Notes: generated from the letters alone by a model not told the origin. 64,000 nt of DNA from Hoeflea sp. 108 (GCF_000372965.1 NZ_KB890024.1:1986839-2050838); one strand, 5' to 3'. Numbered from the stretch's first letter, positions 18,843 through 27,141 are shown. Numbers and translations: made by a program.

Positions 18843-19553
18843 ATGGACCCGTATGTTCTGAAGACCTTGAATGCCGAGCGCCGCGCCCGCCGCGCCGCAA
18901 TCGTCGTCACCGATCTTGGCGACGGCCGCGGCCGCGTCATCAAGGAGGGCGACGCGGTGGTCGGCGATCTCGGTGCAGCCATCGGCAAGGCGTTCCGCTC
19001 AGGCGCGTCGAGCATGGTCGAGGCCGAGGGCCGCAGCTTCTTCCTCAACGTGCATCTGCCGCAGCCACGGCTGGTCATCATTGGCGCGGTCCATATCAGC
19101 CAGGCACTGGCGCCAATGGCCAGGATTGCCGGCTTCCCGCTTGAGATCATCGACCCGCGCACGGCTTTTGCCAGCGACGAGCGCTTTCCCGACGACATTC
19201 ACAAGGCCGAATGGCCAGAGGACGTGCTGAAGCATTGCCCGCTCGACCGCTACGCGGCGTTGGCAGCGATCACCCACGACCCCAAGATCGACGACTGGCC
19301 GCTCAAGGCAGCACTTGACGCCGAGTGCTTTTATGTCGGCGCGCTGGGCAGCCGCAAGACCCATGCCAGGCGCGTCGAGCGCCTGCTGGCCATGGGCGTG
19401 AGGCCTGAGCAGATCGAACGCATCAACGCGCCGATCGGGCTCGACATCGGTGCGGCCAACCCGGCCGAGATCGCCGTTGCGGTGCTGGCGCAGGTCATCG
19501 CGGCCTTCCGCTCGCGCGGTCTTGCGGCCAAGTCGAAAGGCGAGGCGGCGTGA
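18843..19553 (+). CDS. XdhC family protein with Rossmann domain
   Basis: A 236-residue protein with a reduced CoxI-like N-terminus (RRAAIVVTDLGDGRGRVIKE) and a C-terminal XdhC Rossmann domain starting at QPRLVIIGAVHISQALAPMA (about residue 75), with AAITHDPKIDDWPLKAAL, FYVGALGSRKTHARRVERL and APIGLDIGAANPAEIAVAVL as family signatures. It forms the cofactor-handling half of the XdhC function with the preceding small ORF. Its stop overlaps the next start (GTGA at 19550), indicating coupling. Confidence 0.92.
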   Translation: MDPYVLKTLNAERRARRAAIVVTDLGDGRGRVIKEGDAVVGDLGAAIGKAFRSGASSMVEAEGRSFFLNVHLPQPRLVIIGAVHISQALAPMARIAGFPLEIIDPRTAFASDERFPDDIHKAEWPEDVLKHCPLDRYAALAAITHDPKIDDWPLKAALDAECFYVGALGSRKTHARRVERLLAMGVRPEQIERINAPIGLDIGAANPAEIAVAVLAQVIAAFRSRGLAAKSKGEAA

Positions 19554-21160
19554 AGTTCGGCCCCATTCCGGTCGCGGATGCAATTGGCGCTGTGCTGGCT
19601 CATGCCACGACGTCGGGCGAGCGCCGCTATCGCAAGGGGCAAGTTCTCGGCGCGGACGATGTCGCTGCCTTGCAGGCCGCGGGCCTTGCCGAGGTCGTTG
19701 TCGCAGCGCTCGAGCATGGCGATCTTGGCGAGGACGCTGCCGCCGAAGCCATTGCGGCAGCCATGCGCCACCGGCACATCGAGGTGAAGCAGGCCGCCAC
19801 AGGCCGCGTCAACCTCCACGCCACTTCGCCAGGCGTCTTCACTGTCGATGCCCAGCTGATCGATGCGATCAACGCTGTCGACCCGGCGATAACGGTGGCC
19901 ACGCTTGCCCAGCTTGCCCGGGTCGAGCGGGACCAGATGGTCGCGACCGTGAAGATCATTCCTTTCGCGGTGTCTGGCCAACTCGTCGCCGAGGTGATCG
20001 ACCTCTGCGCCGGCAAGGAGATCTTCGCAGTCAATCCATTTGCGGCCAGGCGTGTCGGCGTAATCCAGACGACGTTGCCGAGCGTGAAATCAAGCGTGCT
20101 CGACAAGACCGCGCGCGTCACCGAACAGCGTCTTGCCCGCTCCGGCAGCCGGCTGACAGCCGAGCGCCGCACGCCACATGAGGCCGCTGCAGTGGCAGAG
20201 GTCGCCAAGGCGCTTGCCCGTGACAACGACCTGGTGGTGATATTCGGCGCGTCGGCCCTGGCCGATTTCGATGATGTCATTCCGGCCGCCATCCGGGCGG
20301 CGGGTGGCAGCGTCATCCGGTCCGGCATGCCGGTCGATCCGGGCAATCTGCTGGTGCTCGGCCATATCGGCAATGCTGCCGTGCTTGGCGCGCCCGGCTG
20401 CGCCCGCAGTCCCAAGGAGAACGGTTTCGACTGGGTGCTCGATCGACTGCTCGCCGGGCTTGAGGTCACTGCTGCCGACATCGGTGGCATGGGCGTGGGG
20501 GGCTTGCTCATGGAAATTCCGTCGCGACCGCAGCCGCGCGAGGCGCCGGCCGTGCCCGTCGCACCCAAGGTCCATGCCGTGTTGCTGGCGGCCGGGCGCT
20601 CCAGCCGCATGGGCGGCCCCAACAAGCTGATGGCGCTGTTCCAGGACAAGCCGCTGGTGCGCCGCACGGCCGAGCGCGTATTGGCCTCCAAGGCCGAGGG
20701 CACCGTGGTGGTCACCGGCCACCAGGCCAGTCGCATCCGCGACGCGCTCGTCGGGCTCGATCTGCCGGTGGCTCACAATGCCGATTTTGCCTCAGGCCTC
20801 GCCAGCTCGCTCAAGGCAGGCATCGCCGCACTCCCCGAGGACGCGGCCGGTGCCCTGATCGTGCTCGGCGACATGCCCGAGGTGCTGCCGGCCGATCTCG
20901 ACCGGTTGATCGAGGCATTCGAGCGGGCGGGCGGCCGCGCTATCGTCCGCGCCACCCACGATGGCAAGCGCGGCAATCCCGTCATCCTGCCAAGGTCACT
21001 GTTTGCCGCCGTCGCTCATCTCGAAGGCGACACCGGCGCGCGTCATCTGATCGAGAGCGAAGGCGTCGATGTCGTCGACATCGAAATCGGCGCCGGCGCC
21101 GCCGTCGACGTCGATACGCCCGAGGCGCTGGAAGGCGCGGGCGGGGTGCTGCAGGATTGA
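19550..21160 (+). CDS. Molybdopterin-binding / molybdenum cofactor cytidylyltransferase fusion (MocA-like)
   Basis: A 536-residue fusion. The N-terminal part (MKFGPIPVADAIGAVLAHAT, to about residue 330) is a MoeA-like molybdopterin-binding domain with DNDLVVIFGASALADFDD and the GMPVDPGNLLVLG loop. The C-terminal part (about 343-536) is a MobA/MocA nucleotidyltransferase: HAVLLAAGRSSRMGGPNKLM is the NTP-binding signature, with IVLGDMPEVLPADLDRL carrying the metal-binding Asp. It should make the MCD form of the cofactor used by xanthine oxidase/CO dehydrogenase-family enzymes. It starts at GTG 19550, overlapping the XdhC stop. Confidence 0.92.
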   Translation: MKFGPIPVADAIGAVLAHATTSGERRYRKGQVLGADDVAALQAAGLAEVVVAALEHGDLGEDAAAEAIAAAMRHRHIEVKQAATGRVNLHATSPGVFTVDAQLIDAINAVDPAITVATLAQLARVERDQMVATVKIIPFAVSGQLVAEVIDLCAGKEIFAVNPFAARRVGVIQTTLPSVKSSVLDKTARVTEQRLARSGSRLTAERRTPHEAAAVAEVAKALARDNDLVVIFGASALADFDDVIPAAIRAAGGSVIRSGMPVDPGNLLVLGHIGNAAVLGAPGCARSPKENGFDWVLDRLLAGLEVTAADIGGMGVGGLLMEIPSRPQPREAPAVPVAPKVHAVLLAAGRSSRMGGPNKLMALFQDKPLVRRTAERVLASKAEGTVVVTGHQASRIRDALVGLDLPVAHNADFASGLASSLKAGIAALPEDAAGALIVLGDMPEVLPADLDRLIEAFERAGGRAIVRATHDGKRGNPVILPRSLFAAVAHLEGDTGARHLIESEGVDVVDIEIGAGAAVDVDTPEALEGAGGVLQD

Positions 21161-21192
21161 CAAATGCACTATGAGCTAGCCAACCCTAGATC

Positions 21193-22263
21193 ATGTCACT
21201 CGATTCAGCTTTGCATTCCTTCGCGCCCCCTTCTGGCCTGCCGGCCATCTCCCTCTCAAGGGGGGAGATCGGCAGCTTTGCCGGCGTGACTTACCCTCTG
21301 TTGCAGAAGGGCGCAGACCCTGATGACAGCCCATCTCCCCCCTTGAAGAGATGGCCGGCAGGCCAGAAGGGGGCAACGTCGAGCACAAGCCTTCGCCGGT
21401 TCGCCTGGGGTGTTCTTGCGGTTGCCTTTGCGTCGCTCGCAACCTCGGCACACGCCCAGAGCCTCGCGCCCTACAAGGACGATCTCTTCGCCTATCCCGG
21501 AATTCTCTCGTCGGAGGGCGATGCCTATCGCGTCGTCGACTACCAGGAGATGCGCGACATCAACGAGCGCGACCAGGTGCCGGAGCGGCGGGTGCAGGGC
21601 AAATATGTTTCGACTGGCGTCCGCAAGGTCCAGCAGGATCTGGTGCTGAAGCTTGATGCCGGCGACATCAGGCATGTTGCCGTCGGCAAGACCGAGGGCG
21701 CTTCGGTCATCGTGCTTTATCTCCATGGCCAGGGCGGCAGCCGCAAGCAGGGCGTCGACGACTTCACCTTTGGCGGCAACTTCAACCGCATCAAGAACCT
21801 GATGGCGGCCAATGGCGGGCTCTATCTTTCACCCGACTTCTCCGATTTCGGCGACAAGGGCGTGGCCGAGGTGGGAGCCCTGATCGACCACTACGCGGCG
21901 CAATCCCCTGGCGCGAAGATCGTCGTCGCCTGCGGTTCCATGGGGGGGCAGCTGTGCTGGGGGCTGGCGGGCGACGCCGGCGTGGCGAAGAAGCTGAGCG
22001 GGCTGATGCTGCTCGGCTCGCTTTGGGACGACGGTTTCCTGAAGTCGCCGGCCTTCGCAGCCAAGGTGCCAGTGTTTTTCGGCCAGGGCAGCAAGGACCC
22101 GGTCTTCCCCATCGACAAGCAGGAGGCATTCTTCCGCTCGATCCTGGCCAAGAGCAAAAGCTATCCGGCGCGTTTTGTCCGTTTTGAGACAGGCACGCAT
22201 GGCACGCCGATCCGCATGACCGACTGGCGCGATACGCTCAACTGGATGCTTCAGGCGAAATAG
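21193..22263 (+). CDS. Secreted alpha/beta hydrolase-like protein with repeat-derived N-terminus
   Basis: The mature part (from about residue 90; SLAPYKDDLFAYPGILSSEG) is an alpha/beta hydrolase: VIVLYLHGQGGSRKQGVDDF is the oxyanion loop, VVACGSMGGQLCWGLA the nucleophile elbow (G-S-M-G), KVPVFFGQGSKDPVFP the acid region and FETGTHGTPIRM the His. LRRFAWGVLAVAFASLATSA ending in AHAQ is a signal peptide at about residues 66-88. Upstream of it the frame runs through a palindromic repeat (21225-21374) with no ATG or GTG close to the signal. TTG 21341 is a candidate start; ATG 21193 is the formal one. Convergent with the next gene. Substrate unknown. Confidence 0.8.
   Translation: MSLDSALHSFAPPSGLPAISLSRGEIGSFAGVTYPLLQKGADPDDSPSPPLKRWPAGQKGATSSTSLRRFAWGVLAVAFASLATSAHAQSLAPYKDDLFAYPGILSSEGDAYRVVDYQEMRDINERDQVPERRVQGKYVSTGVRKVQQDLVLKLDAGDIRHVAVGKTEGASVIVLYLHGQGGSRKQGVDDFTFGGNFNRIKNLMAANGGLYLSPDFSDFGDKGVAEVGALIDHYAAQSPGAKIVVACGSMGGQLCWGLAGDAGVAKKLSGLMLLGSLWDDGFLKSPAFAAKVPVFFGQGSKDPVFPIDKQEAFFRSILAKSKSYPARFVRFETGTHGTPIRMTDWRDTLNWMLQAK
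21225..21374. repeat. Palindromic intergenic-type repeat element, inverted arms of about 43 bp
   Basis: The left arm (21225-21269) and right arm (21333-21374) are near-perfect inverted copies: each outer end reads GCCCCCTTCTGGCCTGCCGG inward, and the inner ends read CAAGGGGGGAGAT on opposite strands. The left arm has 3 extra bases. The 63-bp centre includes CGGCAGCTTTGCCGGCG, itself a small dyad. From memory this resembles short palindromic repeats scattered in Mesorhizobium-type genomes. No second copy was found in this window. Here it is read in frame within an ORF. Confidence 0.88.
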
Positions 22264-22264
22264 C

Positions 22265-23305
22265 TCACGGCCCGGTGTTGTAGTCGAGCACGCTCTCAGG
22301 GTTGATCTCGCCGTCATAGGAAGCATCGACGTCGTATTTGATCAACGCGAAGGCACCGTCGCGGAAAATCCAGACACCGTCTGACGAGGCATCGCCAACC
22401 CCGCGCCATTTGGCATGCGAGGTCAGCGTCAGGGTCTTCTCGTCATAATCAGAGTTCACCAGCTGGCTTTCCGAGCGGTAGCCAATGACGCTGAGGCTCT
22501 CGACCTTGCCTTCGCTGTTGTCGTTCTCGTAGCGGATGTCGAGTTCGGGGGTGGCAAAGTGCTGCTGGTTCAGGCCGTCGAGCTCGGTCCACAGATAGTA
22601 GACATGGGTCTCGTTGTAGGCGCCCATCGAGCAGAAGAAGCGGAACAGCCGCGCCTCGTTCGGCTTGGCGTCCGGGGCATCCGACTTGTTGTGGTAACTG
22701 ATGCCGTAGCTTTTGGCGGCGTCCTCGCCTTCGCGGCCGGCGTCGCACTGGCCTTTGTAGTCGGCGGCGAAAAGTCTGGTCGCCTGGTCAAACAGCGCGT
22801 CCGTCTCCGGGGGCGGGGCATCGCCGCATTGCTTGGGCAGGGCGGCTGCGAGGTCGCCTTCGGCCGGCTTCAGGTTGCCCTTCTCGAGCAGGATCGGCTT
22901 GAATGGCGGCTCCTGGATCGATGCGTTGACCTGGCGCGCCGTGTAGCAGCCGGCGAAGACCTTTTCCGCGCCGCTGGCGTCGATGGCACGGATCGCGACG
23001 GGAATGTTGTAGAAGATGCTGCCGGCCGCACCCTCGGAGCTTACAGCACCTGTTTCGACGTCGACGCGGTCGGTCTTGTCGTAGCCCTTGGCGAACTCGG
23101 CAAAATCCTTGGCCGGCTTGGCGTCGCCGAAATAGTCCCAGGCGCGGGCATATTCCTTGCGGCTCACCGCATTATAAAGCGAGCGCACCACGGCTGCAGG
23201 GTCGGAACGATCGTCGATGTAAGGTGTTTCAGCCGCCAGTGCCTGGAACGACCAGAGCCCCGTCAGGACCATGGTTACGGCCGCGGGTGTCGAAAAAGTC
23301 CTCAT
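22265..23305 (-). CDS. Secreted protein, DUF1176-like
   Basis: A 346-residue exported protein with signal peptide MRTFSTPAAVTMVLTGLWSF ending QALA. The N-terminal third (PAAVVRSLYNAVSRKEYARA and WDYFG) resembles a small helical or NTF2-like domain; the C-terminal part (GDASSDGVWIFRDGAFALIK, then VLDYNTGP) resembles the DUF1176 ending in which a Trp/Phe-rich strand precedes the terminus. Cysteines at CYTARQ, KQCGD, GQCDAG and FFCSMG suggest two disulfides. Probably periplasmic; function unknown. Confidence 0.72.
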   Translation of the reverse strand: MRTFSTPAAVTMVLTGLWSFQALAAETPYIDDRSDPAAVVRSLYNAVSRKEYARAWDYFGDAKPAKDFAEFAKGYDKTDRVDVETGAVSSEGAAGSIFYNIPVAIRAIDASGAEKVFAGCYTARQVNASIQEPPFKPILLEKGNLKPAEGDLAAALPKQCGDAPPPETDALFDQATRLFAADYKGQCDAGREGEDAAKSYGISYHNKSDAPDAKPNEARLFRFFCSMGAYNETHVYYLWTELDGLNQQHFATPELDIRYENDNSEGKVESLSVIGYRSESQLVNSDYDEKTLTLTSHAKWRGVGDASSDGVWIFRDGAFALIKYDVDASYDGEINPESVLDYNTGP

Positions 23306-23371
23306 CGCGAATCTCCTGCCTGCCGCAATGATGCATCATCGATTGCGGCAGCGCAGTGACGCGCAGGACTA

Positions 23372-23542
23372 TCATGCCTGGCGTGTCGCCATTTCGCGGG
23401 CAATGCGCGGAAAGTCCGCCGGCCGGATGCCGATATCGGCGCGATCGGAGTTGCTCATGGCATTGAGCAGCGCGAGCGCTGCACGGTAGCGCGCCTGTTC
23501 TCTGGGGCGCGGGCGGGAGAAGAACTCGGTATAGAAACCCAT
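23372..23542 (-). CDS. Second DUF1127-like small protein
   Basis: A 56-residue ORF opening MGFYTEFFSRPRPREQARYR and continuing AALALLNAMSNSDRADIGIR, then a tail ending EMATRQA. The ADIGI element after a short helix is the DUF1127/YjiS-type signature (compare ADIGISRCDA in the gene at 3826). It contains many Arg residues and no signal. A GAGAG lies just 5' of the ATG. These very small proteins are easily missed by gene callers. The role is unknown; family members have been linked to RNA turnover and stress adaptation. Confidence 0.75.
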   Translation of the reverse strand: MGFYTEFFSRPRPREQARYRAALALLNAMSNSDRADIGIRPADFPRIAREMATRQA

Positions 23543-23765
23543 CTCTCAGGCTCCTGTTGATCCTCCCACTCGCACATATAGGTGATTCCTCGTTGATTGT
23601 GCAGTGCAACATAAGCATATCTGCCATGCGTGTAGCACCGGCAGGGCCGCAAACAGACCGAAAAACAATAAGATGCGGCGCGACACTCAAAGCGATTTTT
23701 AACCGGCGGGGATTATGGTCCGGCCAGTTTTGCCGTAGCATGTGTTTCGTGCGGAGGGGCTTTGC

Positions 23766-24272
23766 ATGGGCACCGGAACCAATCGCGATTTCGCCTCGCT
23801 GCTCGACGAGTTGATCGTCGCTGCGGATCGGGACGACATTGAGCCTGCTCCGACCATCCCTTTCGACTATCTTGCCGTGGCCGAAGAGCTGCATTCGGGC
23901 CGCATCCGTGTCGATGGGCATACGGTTGCAGCCGAGTATCGCGAGGCTGGCGCCGATCTCGATGACGAGTTCGTGGCGCTCTTCGATACCATGCGGGCCG
24001 AGGCTGTCGCCGATGCCTTGCAGGATGCGATGTCGGCCGAGCCCGCTGAGCCCGAGCCATCGATCGAACCGGAGGCGATCGCCCGCGAACTCAATCTGTC
24101 CGAAGCAAAGCCGGCCGATCTCGCCAGGATGCGTCGCCGGTTTGCCCTCGCCAACCATCCTGACCGCGTGGCGCCGCACCTGCGCCAGCGCGCCATGGTG
24201 CGCATGCAGCTTGCCAACATGATGATCGACGACGCCAAGCGCCGCGCGGCAAAGACAAAGCCTGAGCACTGA
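23766..24272 (+). CDS. J-domain-like protein
   Basis: A 168-residue acidic protein whose C-terminus holds a shortened J-domain: ELNLSEAKPADLARMRRRFA, then LANHPDRVAPHLRQRAMVRM with the HPD tripeptide essential for stimulating DnaK-type chaperones, and a final helix MQLANMMIDDAKRR. The first 100 residues are acidic and low in recognisable motifs. A GGAGG lies 12 bp 5' of ATG 23766. It is followed 56 bp later by a ParB-like gene on the same strand. It is likely an Hsp70 co-chaperone with a specialised client domain. Confidence 0.82.
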   Translation: MGTGTNRDFASLLDELIVAADRDDIEPAPTIPFDYLAVAEELHSGRIRVDGHTVAAEYREAGADLDDEFVALFDTMRAEAVADALQDAMSAEPAEPEPSIEPEAIARELNLSEAKPADLARMRRRFALANHPDRVAPHLRQRAMVRMQLANMMIDDAKRRAAKTKPEH

Positions 24273-24328
24273 TACCCCTCGACAGTCGACCCGAACTGCG
24301 AAAGGCTGGGCTTGAGCCGGAGCCCGAC

Positions 24329-24577
24329 ATGCTGAGAGTGCAGAAAATCCCCCTTGATGCCATCTACGTGCCCACCGCACGGCGCAAGACGCTGCATCCC
24401 GAGACCGTACGCCATCTCGCCGAGGACATTCTGGAGAACGGCATGAAGCAGCCGATCCAGGTGCGCGTCGACGGTGACCGTTATGTGCTGATCGAGGGCC
24501 TGCATCGGCTCGAGGCCGTGAAATGGCTGGGCGAGATGTCCATCGACGCCTATCTGGTCCATGCCCGCCGCCACTGA
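24329..24577 (+). CDS. ParB N-terminal domain-like small protein
   Basis: An 82-residue stand-alone ParB/Srx-type domain: VQKIPLDAIYVPTARRKTLH, then TVRHLAEDILENGMKQPIQV, and YVLIEGLHRLEAVKWLGE, where G-x-H-R is the nucleotide-binding patch found in ParB (CTPase) and sulfiredoxin-like proteins. There is no helix-turn-helix or dimer domain, so it is not a partition protein. Relatives act as nucleases or ATP-dependent kinases. It is co-oriented with the J-domain gene and may be co-transcribed. Function not assigned. Confidence 0.82.
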   Translation: MLRVQKIPLDAIYVPTARRKTLHPETVRHLAEDILENGMKQPIQVRVDGDRYVLIEGLHRLEAVKWLGEMSIDAYLVHARRH

Positions 24578-24661
24578 GCGATTTTTTGACCTCTTGTGTC
24601 GGGATCGCGGGACGCCGCTCGTCTTGAAGGCGGAAACCGAATTTCCCGAAGGAGAGAAACT

Positions 24662-25147
24662 ATGACCACCGTCGTTGACGTTGCCCCTGCCACCGACCGC
24701 GAGCTGGTTCTCGCCCGCATCATCGACGCGCCGCGCGAGAAAGTGTTCCGCTGTTGGACCGATGCGACGCTGCTGCCGAAATGGTTCGCACCGCTGCCCT
24801 GGACGACATCAAGCGCCAAGCTCGACGTGCGCGCCGGCGGCTCTAGCCTTGTCGTCATGCGCAGCCCCGAGGGCGAGGAATACCCAAATCCCGGCCTCTA
24901 CCTCGAGGTCGTGCCGAACGAGAAGCTGGTCTTCACCGACGCCTTCACCGAGGCCTGGCTGCCCTCCGGCAAGCCGTTCATGGTCGGCATCCTGACCTTC
25001 GAGGACATCGGCGGCGGCAAGACCAAATACACCGCAACCGTCCGCCACTGGTCGGTCGAAGACCGCGATACCCACGAAAAGATGGGCTTCCACGGCGGCT
25101 GGGGCCTCTGCACCGAACAGCTCGAAGCGCTGGCAAAGACGCTCTGA
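24662..25147 (+). CDS. SRPBCC/AHSA1 domain protein
   Basis: A 161-residue START-like (SRPBCC) protein of the AHSA1/YndB type. RELVLARIIDAPREKVFRCW is the first strand and helix; WFAPLPWTTSSAKLDVRAGG and NPGLYLEVVPNEKLVFTDAF are conserved, and the terminal helix is GWGLCTEQLEALAKTL. The fold binds hydrophobic ligands; many bacterial members are of unknown role. An AAGGAG precedes ATG 24662. A terminator at 25172-25200 ends the unit. Confidence 0.9.
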   Translation: MTTVVDVAPATDRELVLARIIDAPREKVFRCWTDATLLPKWFAPLPWTTSSAKLDVRAGGSSLVVMRSPEGEEYPNPGLYLEVVPNEKLVFTDAFTEAWLPSGKPFMVGILTFEDIGGGKTKYTATVRHWSVEDRDTHEKMGFHGGWGLCTEQLEALAKTL

Positions 25148-25171
25148 GGGGACCTTGTCGTGCTGATTTTG

Positions 25172-25200
25172 AAAGGCTGGGTTCACGACCCGGCCTTTTT
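25172..25200 (+). terminator. Rho-independent terminator after the SRPBCC gene
   Basis: AAAGGCTGGGT (25172-25182) pairs with ACCCGGCCTTT (25188-25198), an 11-bp stem with one T-G wobble and a 5-nt loop, ending in TTTTT. Confidence 0.9.
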
Positions 25201-25388
25201 GACTCGGGGATCGGCACGGCCGTTCCTCCCCCTGTGGGCGAAGCTTTTTCCCCGAAAGCCTTCACGGTGGGGTTCCTAGGCCGGATGCTGCCTCTCGAAA
25301 AATCCTTATCCCCTGTCGGATGTTGCATCGCTCGCTCGTCCTAGCAACGAAGGGCCGATGAGCCCGACCACGAGGAAGGGACGATAAG

Positions 25389-26306
25389 ATGCGCAAGTTG
25401 ATGATGATGGTAGCCGTGGTTGCGGCGCTGGTGACGGGAGGTACTGCAATGGCCGAAACCAAACCGGCGGATGGCGTGAAATCGGGCCATGCCGAGGTCA
25501 ACGGCGTCAATTATTACTACGAGATCCGCGGGGAGGGCGAGCCGCTGCTGCTCTTGCATGGCGGGCTGGGGTCGATCGATATGTTCGGGCCGGTGCTGCC
25601 GGCGCTGTCGAAGGGCAGGCAGGTGATCGCGGTCGATCTCTACGGTCATGGCCGTACCGCGCTGACCGAGCGCAAGATGAGCATGATCGACAGCGGCGAC
25701 GATATGGCCGCGCTGCTCAAGAAGCTGGGCTACAGCAAAGTCGATGCGCTCGGCTATTCCTTTGGTTCAGGCGTGGCTCTCCGCCTTGCGGTCCAGCATC
25801 CCGAGACGGTACGCCGGCTGGCGCTGGTTTCGGCGGCCTATGCCCAGGACGGCTTCTACCCCGAGATGCTGCCGATGCAGGCCCAGGTCGGCGCAGCGAT
25901 GGCCGACATGATGAAGCGGACTCCGATGTACCAGACCTATGCCGCCGTGGCGCCGAAGGTCGAGGATTTCCCGAAGCTGTTGGACCAGATGGGCGAGTTC
26001 ATGCGGACGCCTTATGATTGGGCCGACGACGTCAAGACGCTGAAGATGCCGGTCATGCTGGTCTATGGCGACGGCGACATGTACCGCCCCGAGCATATCG
26101 TGAAATTCTACCAACTGCTCGGCGGCGGCCTCAAGGACGCCGGCTGGATGCGCGAGAACATGTCGCAGAACAGGCTGGCGATCATTCCCAACCGCACCCA
26201 CTACGACATCTTCATGGCGCCGGAACTGGCAACCACGGTGCTGCCCTTCCTCGACGGCGAGACCACGCCGAAGAGCTGGGACGAGCAGGTGAAGGCCTCC
26301 AAGTGA
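25389..26306 (+). CDS. Exported alpha/beta hydrolase
   Basis: A 305-residue protein with signal peptide MRKLMMMVAVVAALVTGGTA (cleavage after MA). Mature features: YYEIRGEGEPLLLLHGGLGS (oxyanion hole), VDALGYSFGSGVALRLA (nucleophile in GYSFG), MLVYGDGDMYRPEHI (Asp) and RTHYDIFMAPEL (His). The triad is therefore complete, as in proline iminopeptidase/epoxide hydrolase-like enzymes. Periplasmic localisation is expected; substrate unknown. A GGAAGGGACGATAAG lies just 5' of the ATG. Confidence 0.9.
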   Translation: MRKLMMMVAVVAALVTGGTAMAETKPADGVKSGHAEVNGVNYYYEIRGEGEPLLLLHGGLGSIDMFGPVLPALSKGRQVIAVDLYGHGRTALTERKMSMIDSGDDMAALLKKLGYSKVDALGYSFGSGVALRLAVQHPETVRRLALVSAAYAQDGFYPEMLPMQAQVGAAMADMMKRTPMYQTYAAVAPKVEDFPKLLDQMGEFMRTPYDWADDVKTLKMPVMLVYGDGDMYRPEHIVKFYQLLGGGLKDAGWMRENMSQNRLAIIPNRTHYDIFMAPELATTVLPFLDGETTPKSWDEQVKASK

Positions 26307-26312
26307 TGTGCC

Positions 26313-26349
26313 TTGGCTGCGCTGCTTCTCGATGGGGTGACGCAGCCAA
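26313..26349. other. Inverted repeat in the hydrolase-YbaK intergenic stretch
   Basis: TTGGCTGCG (26313-26321) and CGCAGCCAA (26341-26349) are perfect 9-bp inverted arms around 19 nt, starting 6 bp after the hydrolase stop and followed by AAAATCC. A weak terminator is possible. The remainder of 26307-26548 shows no gene. Confidence 0.45.
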
Positions 26350-26548
26350 AATCCTTGCTGAAAACAGGTCTGGGCTGTATCGTTCCGGCACGCTGAAGAT
26401 GGCCCGCCGAGGGCAATAGTAAGATGCGGCCAGCCGACCATCACTTTGAGCTGGCGATGAAGCGGTCGAACCTCGCCGCGTGGCGCCTCGCGCCCGTTTC
26501 CGACATTCCGGCCGCCGCGATGCGATGTTACCGCGAAAGGAAGTGGTC

Positions 26549-27013
26549 ATGGCTATCTCATTGACGATGCAGGAATATCTCGAGGACAATCACATCCACT
26601 ACGATGCTGCCAAGCATGCGCGCACCGGTTGCTCGATGATGACGGCAGAAGCAAGCCACGTGCCGGGCAACGCTCTGGCAAAGGGCGTGGTGCTGAAGTG
26701 GGAGGACGGCTTCGTGCTGGCCGTGCTGCCGGCCTCGCGCCATGTCGATCTTGCCAGGATGCGCGAGATCATCGGCGACAAGGTGCGGCTTGCAACCGAA
26801 GAGGAGGCAAGCACGCTGTTTCCCGATTGCGACGAAGGTGCGGTGCCGATCCTCGGCGTACCCTATCGCGTCGCTTGCGTGATCGACGAGCAGTTGCGGC
26901 GCGGTGGCGACGTCTATTTCGAGGGCGGCGACCATCGCACCCTGGTGCATGTCAGCGGCGACGAGTTTTCGCGCCTCATGTACGGCATGCCGCAGGCGCG
27001 CATCAGCTGGTGA
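26549..27013 (+). CDS. YbaK/ProX-type aminoacyl-tRNA deacylase-like protein
   Basis: A 154-residue single-domain protein of the YbaK/EbsC family, which hydrolyses mischarged aminoacyl-tRNAs in trans. TMQEYLEDNHIHYDAAKHAR is the opening; NALAKGVVLKWEDGFVLAVL carries the conserved catalytic Lys (A-K-G/T), ATEEEASTLFPDCDEGAVPI resembles the family's loop before the G-x-P-Y, and GGDVYFEGGDHRTLVHVSGD holds the C-terminal Gly-x-His element. ATG 26549 is supported by AAAGGAAG. It looks like a mini-YbaK lacking any tRNA-binding appendix. Confidence 0.85.
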   Translation: MAISLTMQEYLEDNHIHYDAAKHARTGCSMMTAEASHVPGNALAKGVVLKWEDGFVLAVLPASRHVDLARMREIIGDKVRLATEEEASTLFPDCDEGAVPILGVPYRVACVIDEQLRRGGDVYFEGGDHRTLVHVSGDEFSRLMYGMPQARISW

Positions 27014-27019
27014 GCTAGC

Positions 27020-27049
27020 TGGCGGCCGCGCATAAGGCCGCGGCCGCCA
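27020..27049. terminator. GC-rich hairpin after the YbaK gene
   Basis: TGGCGGCCGCG (27020-27030) and CGCGGCCGCCA (27039-27049) form an 11-bp stem with an 8-nt loop, starting 7 bp past the stop codon. There is no T-run, so it is terminator-like or an mRNA end protector rather than a classical terminator. Confidence 0.55.
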
Positions 27050-27141
27050 TATTGCCCGCATGATGTCACGCAATTGCCATTCGTCTGTCACGCTTCGTGA
27101 TTAGAGTGGTTGGGTAACAAGGGTCACGAACGGAGGCGACC

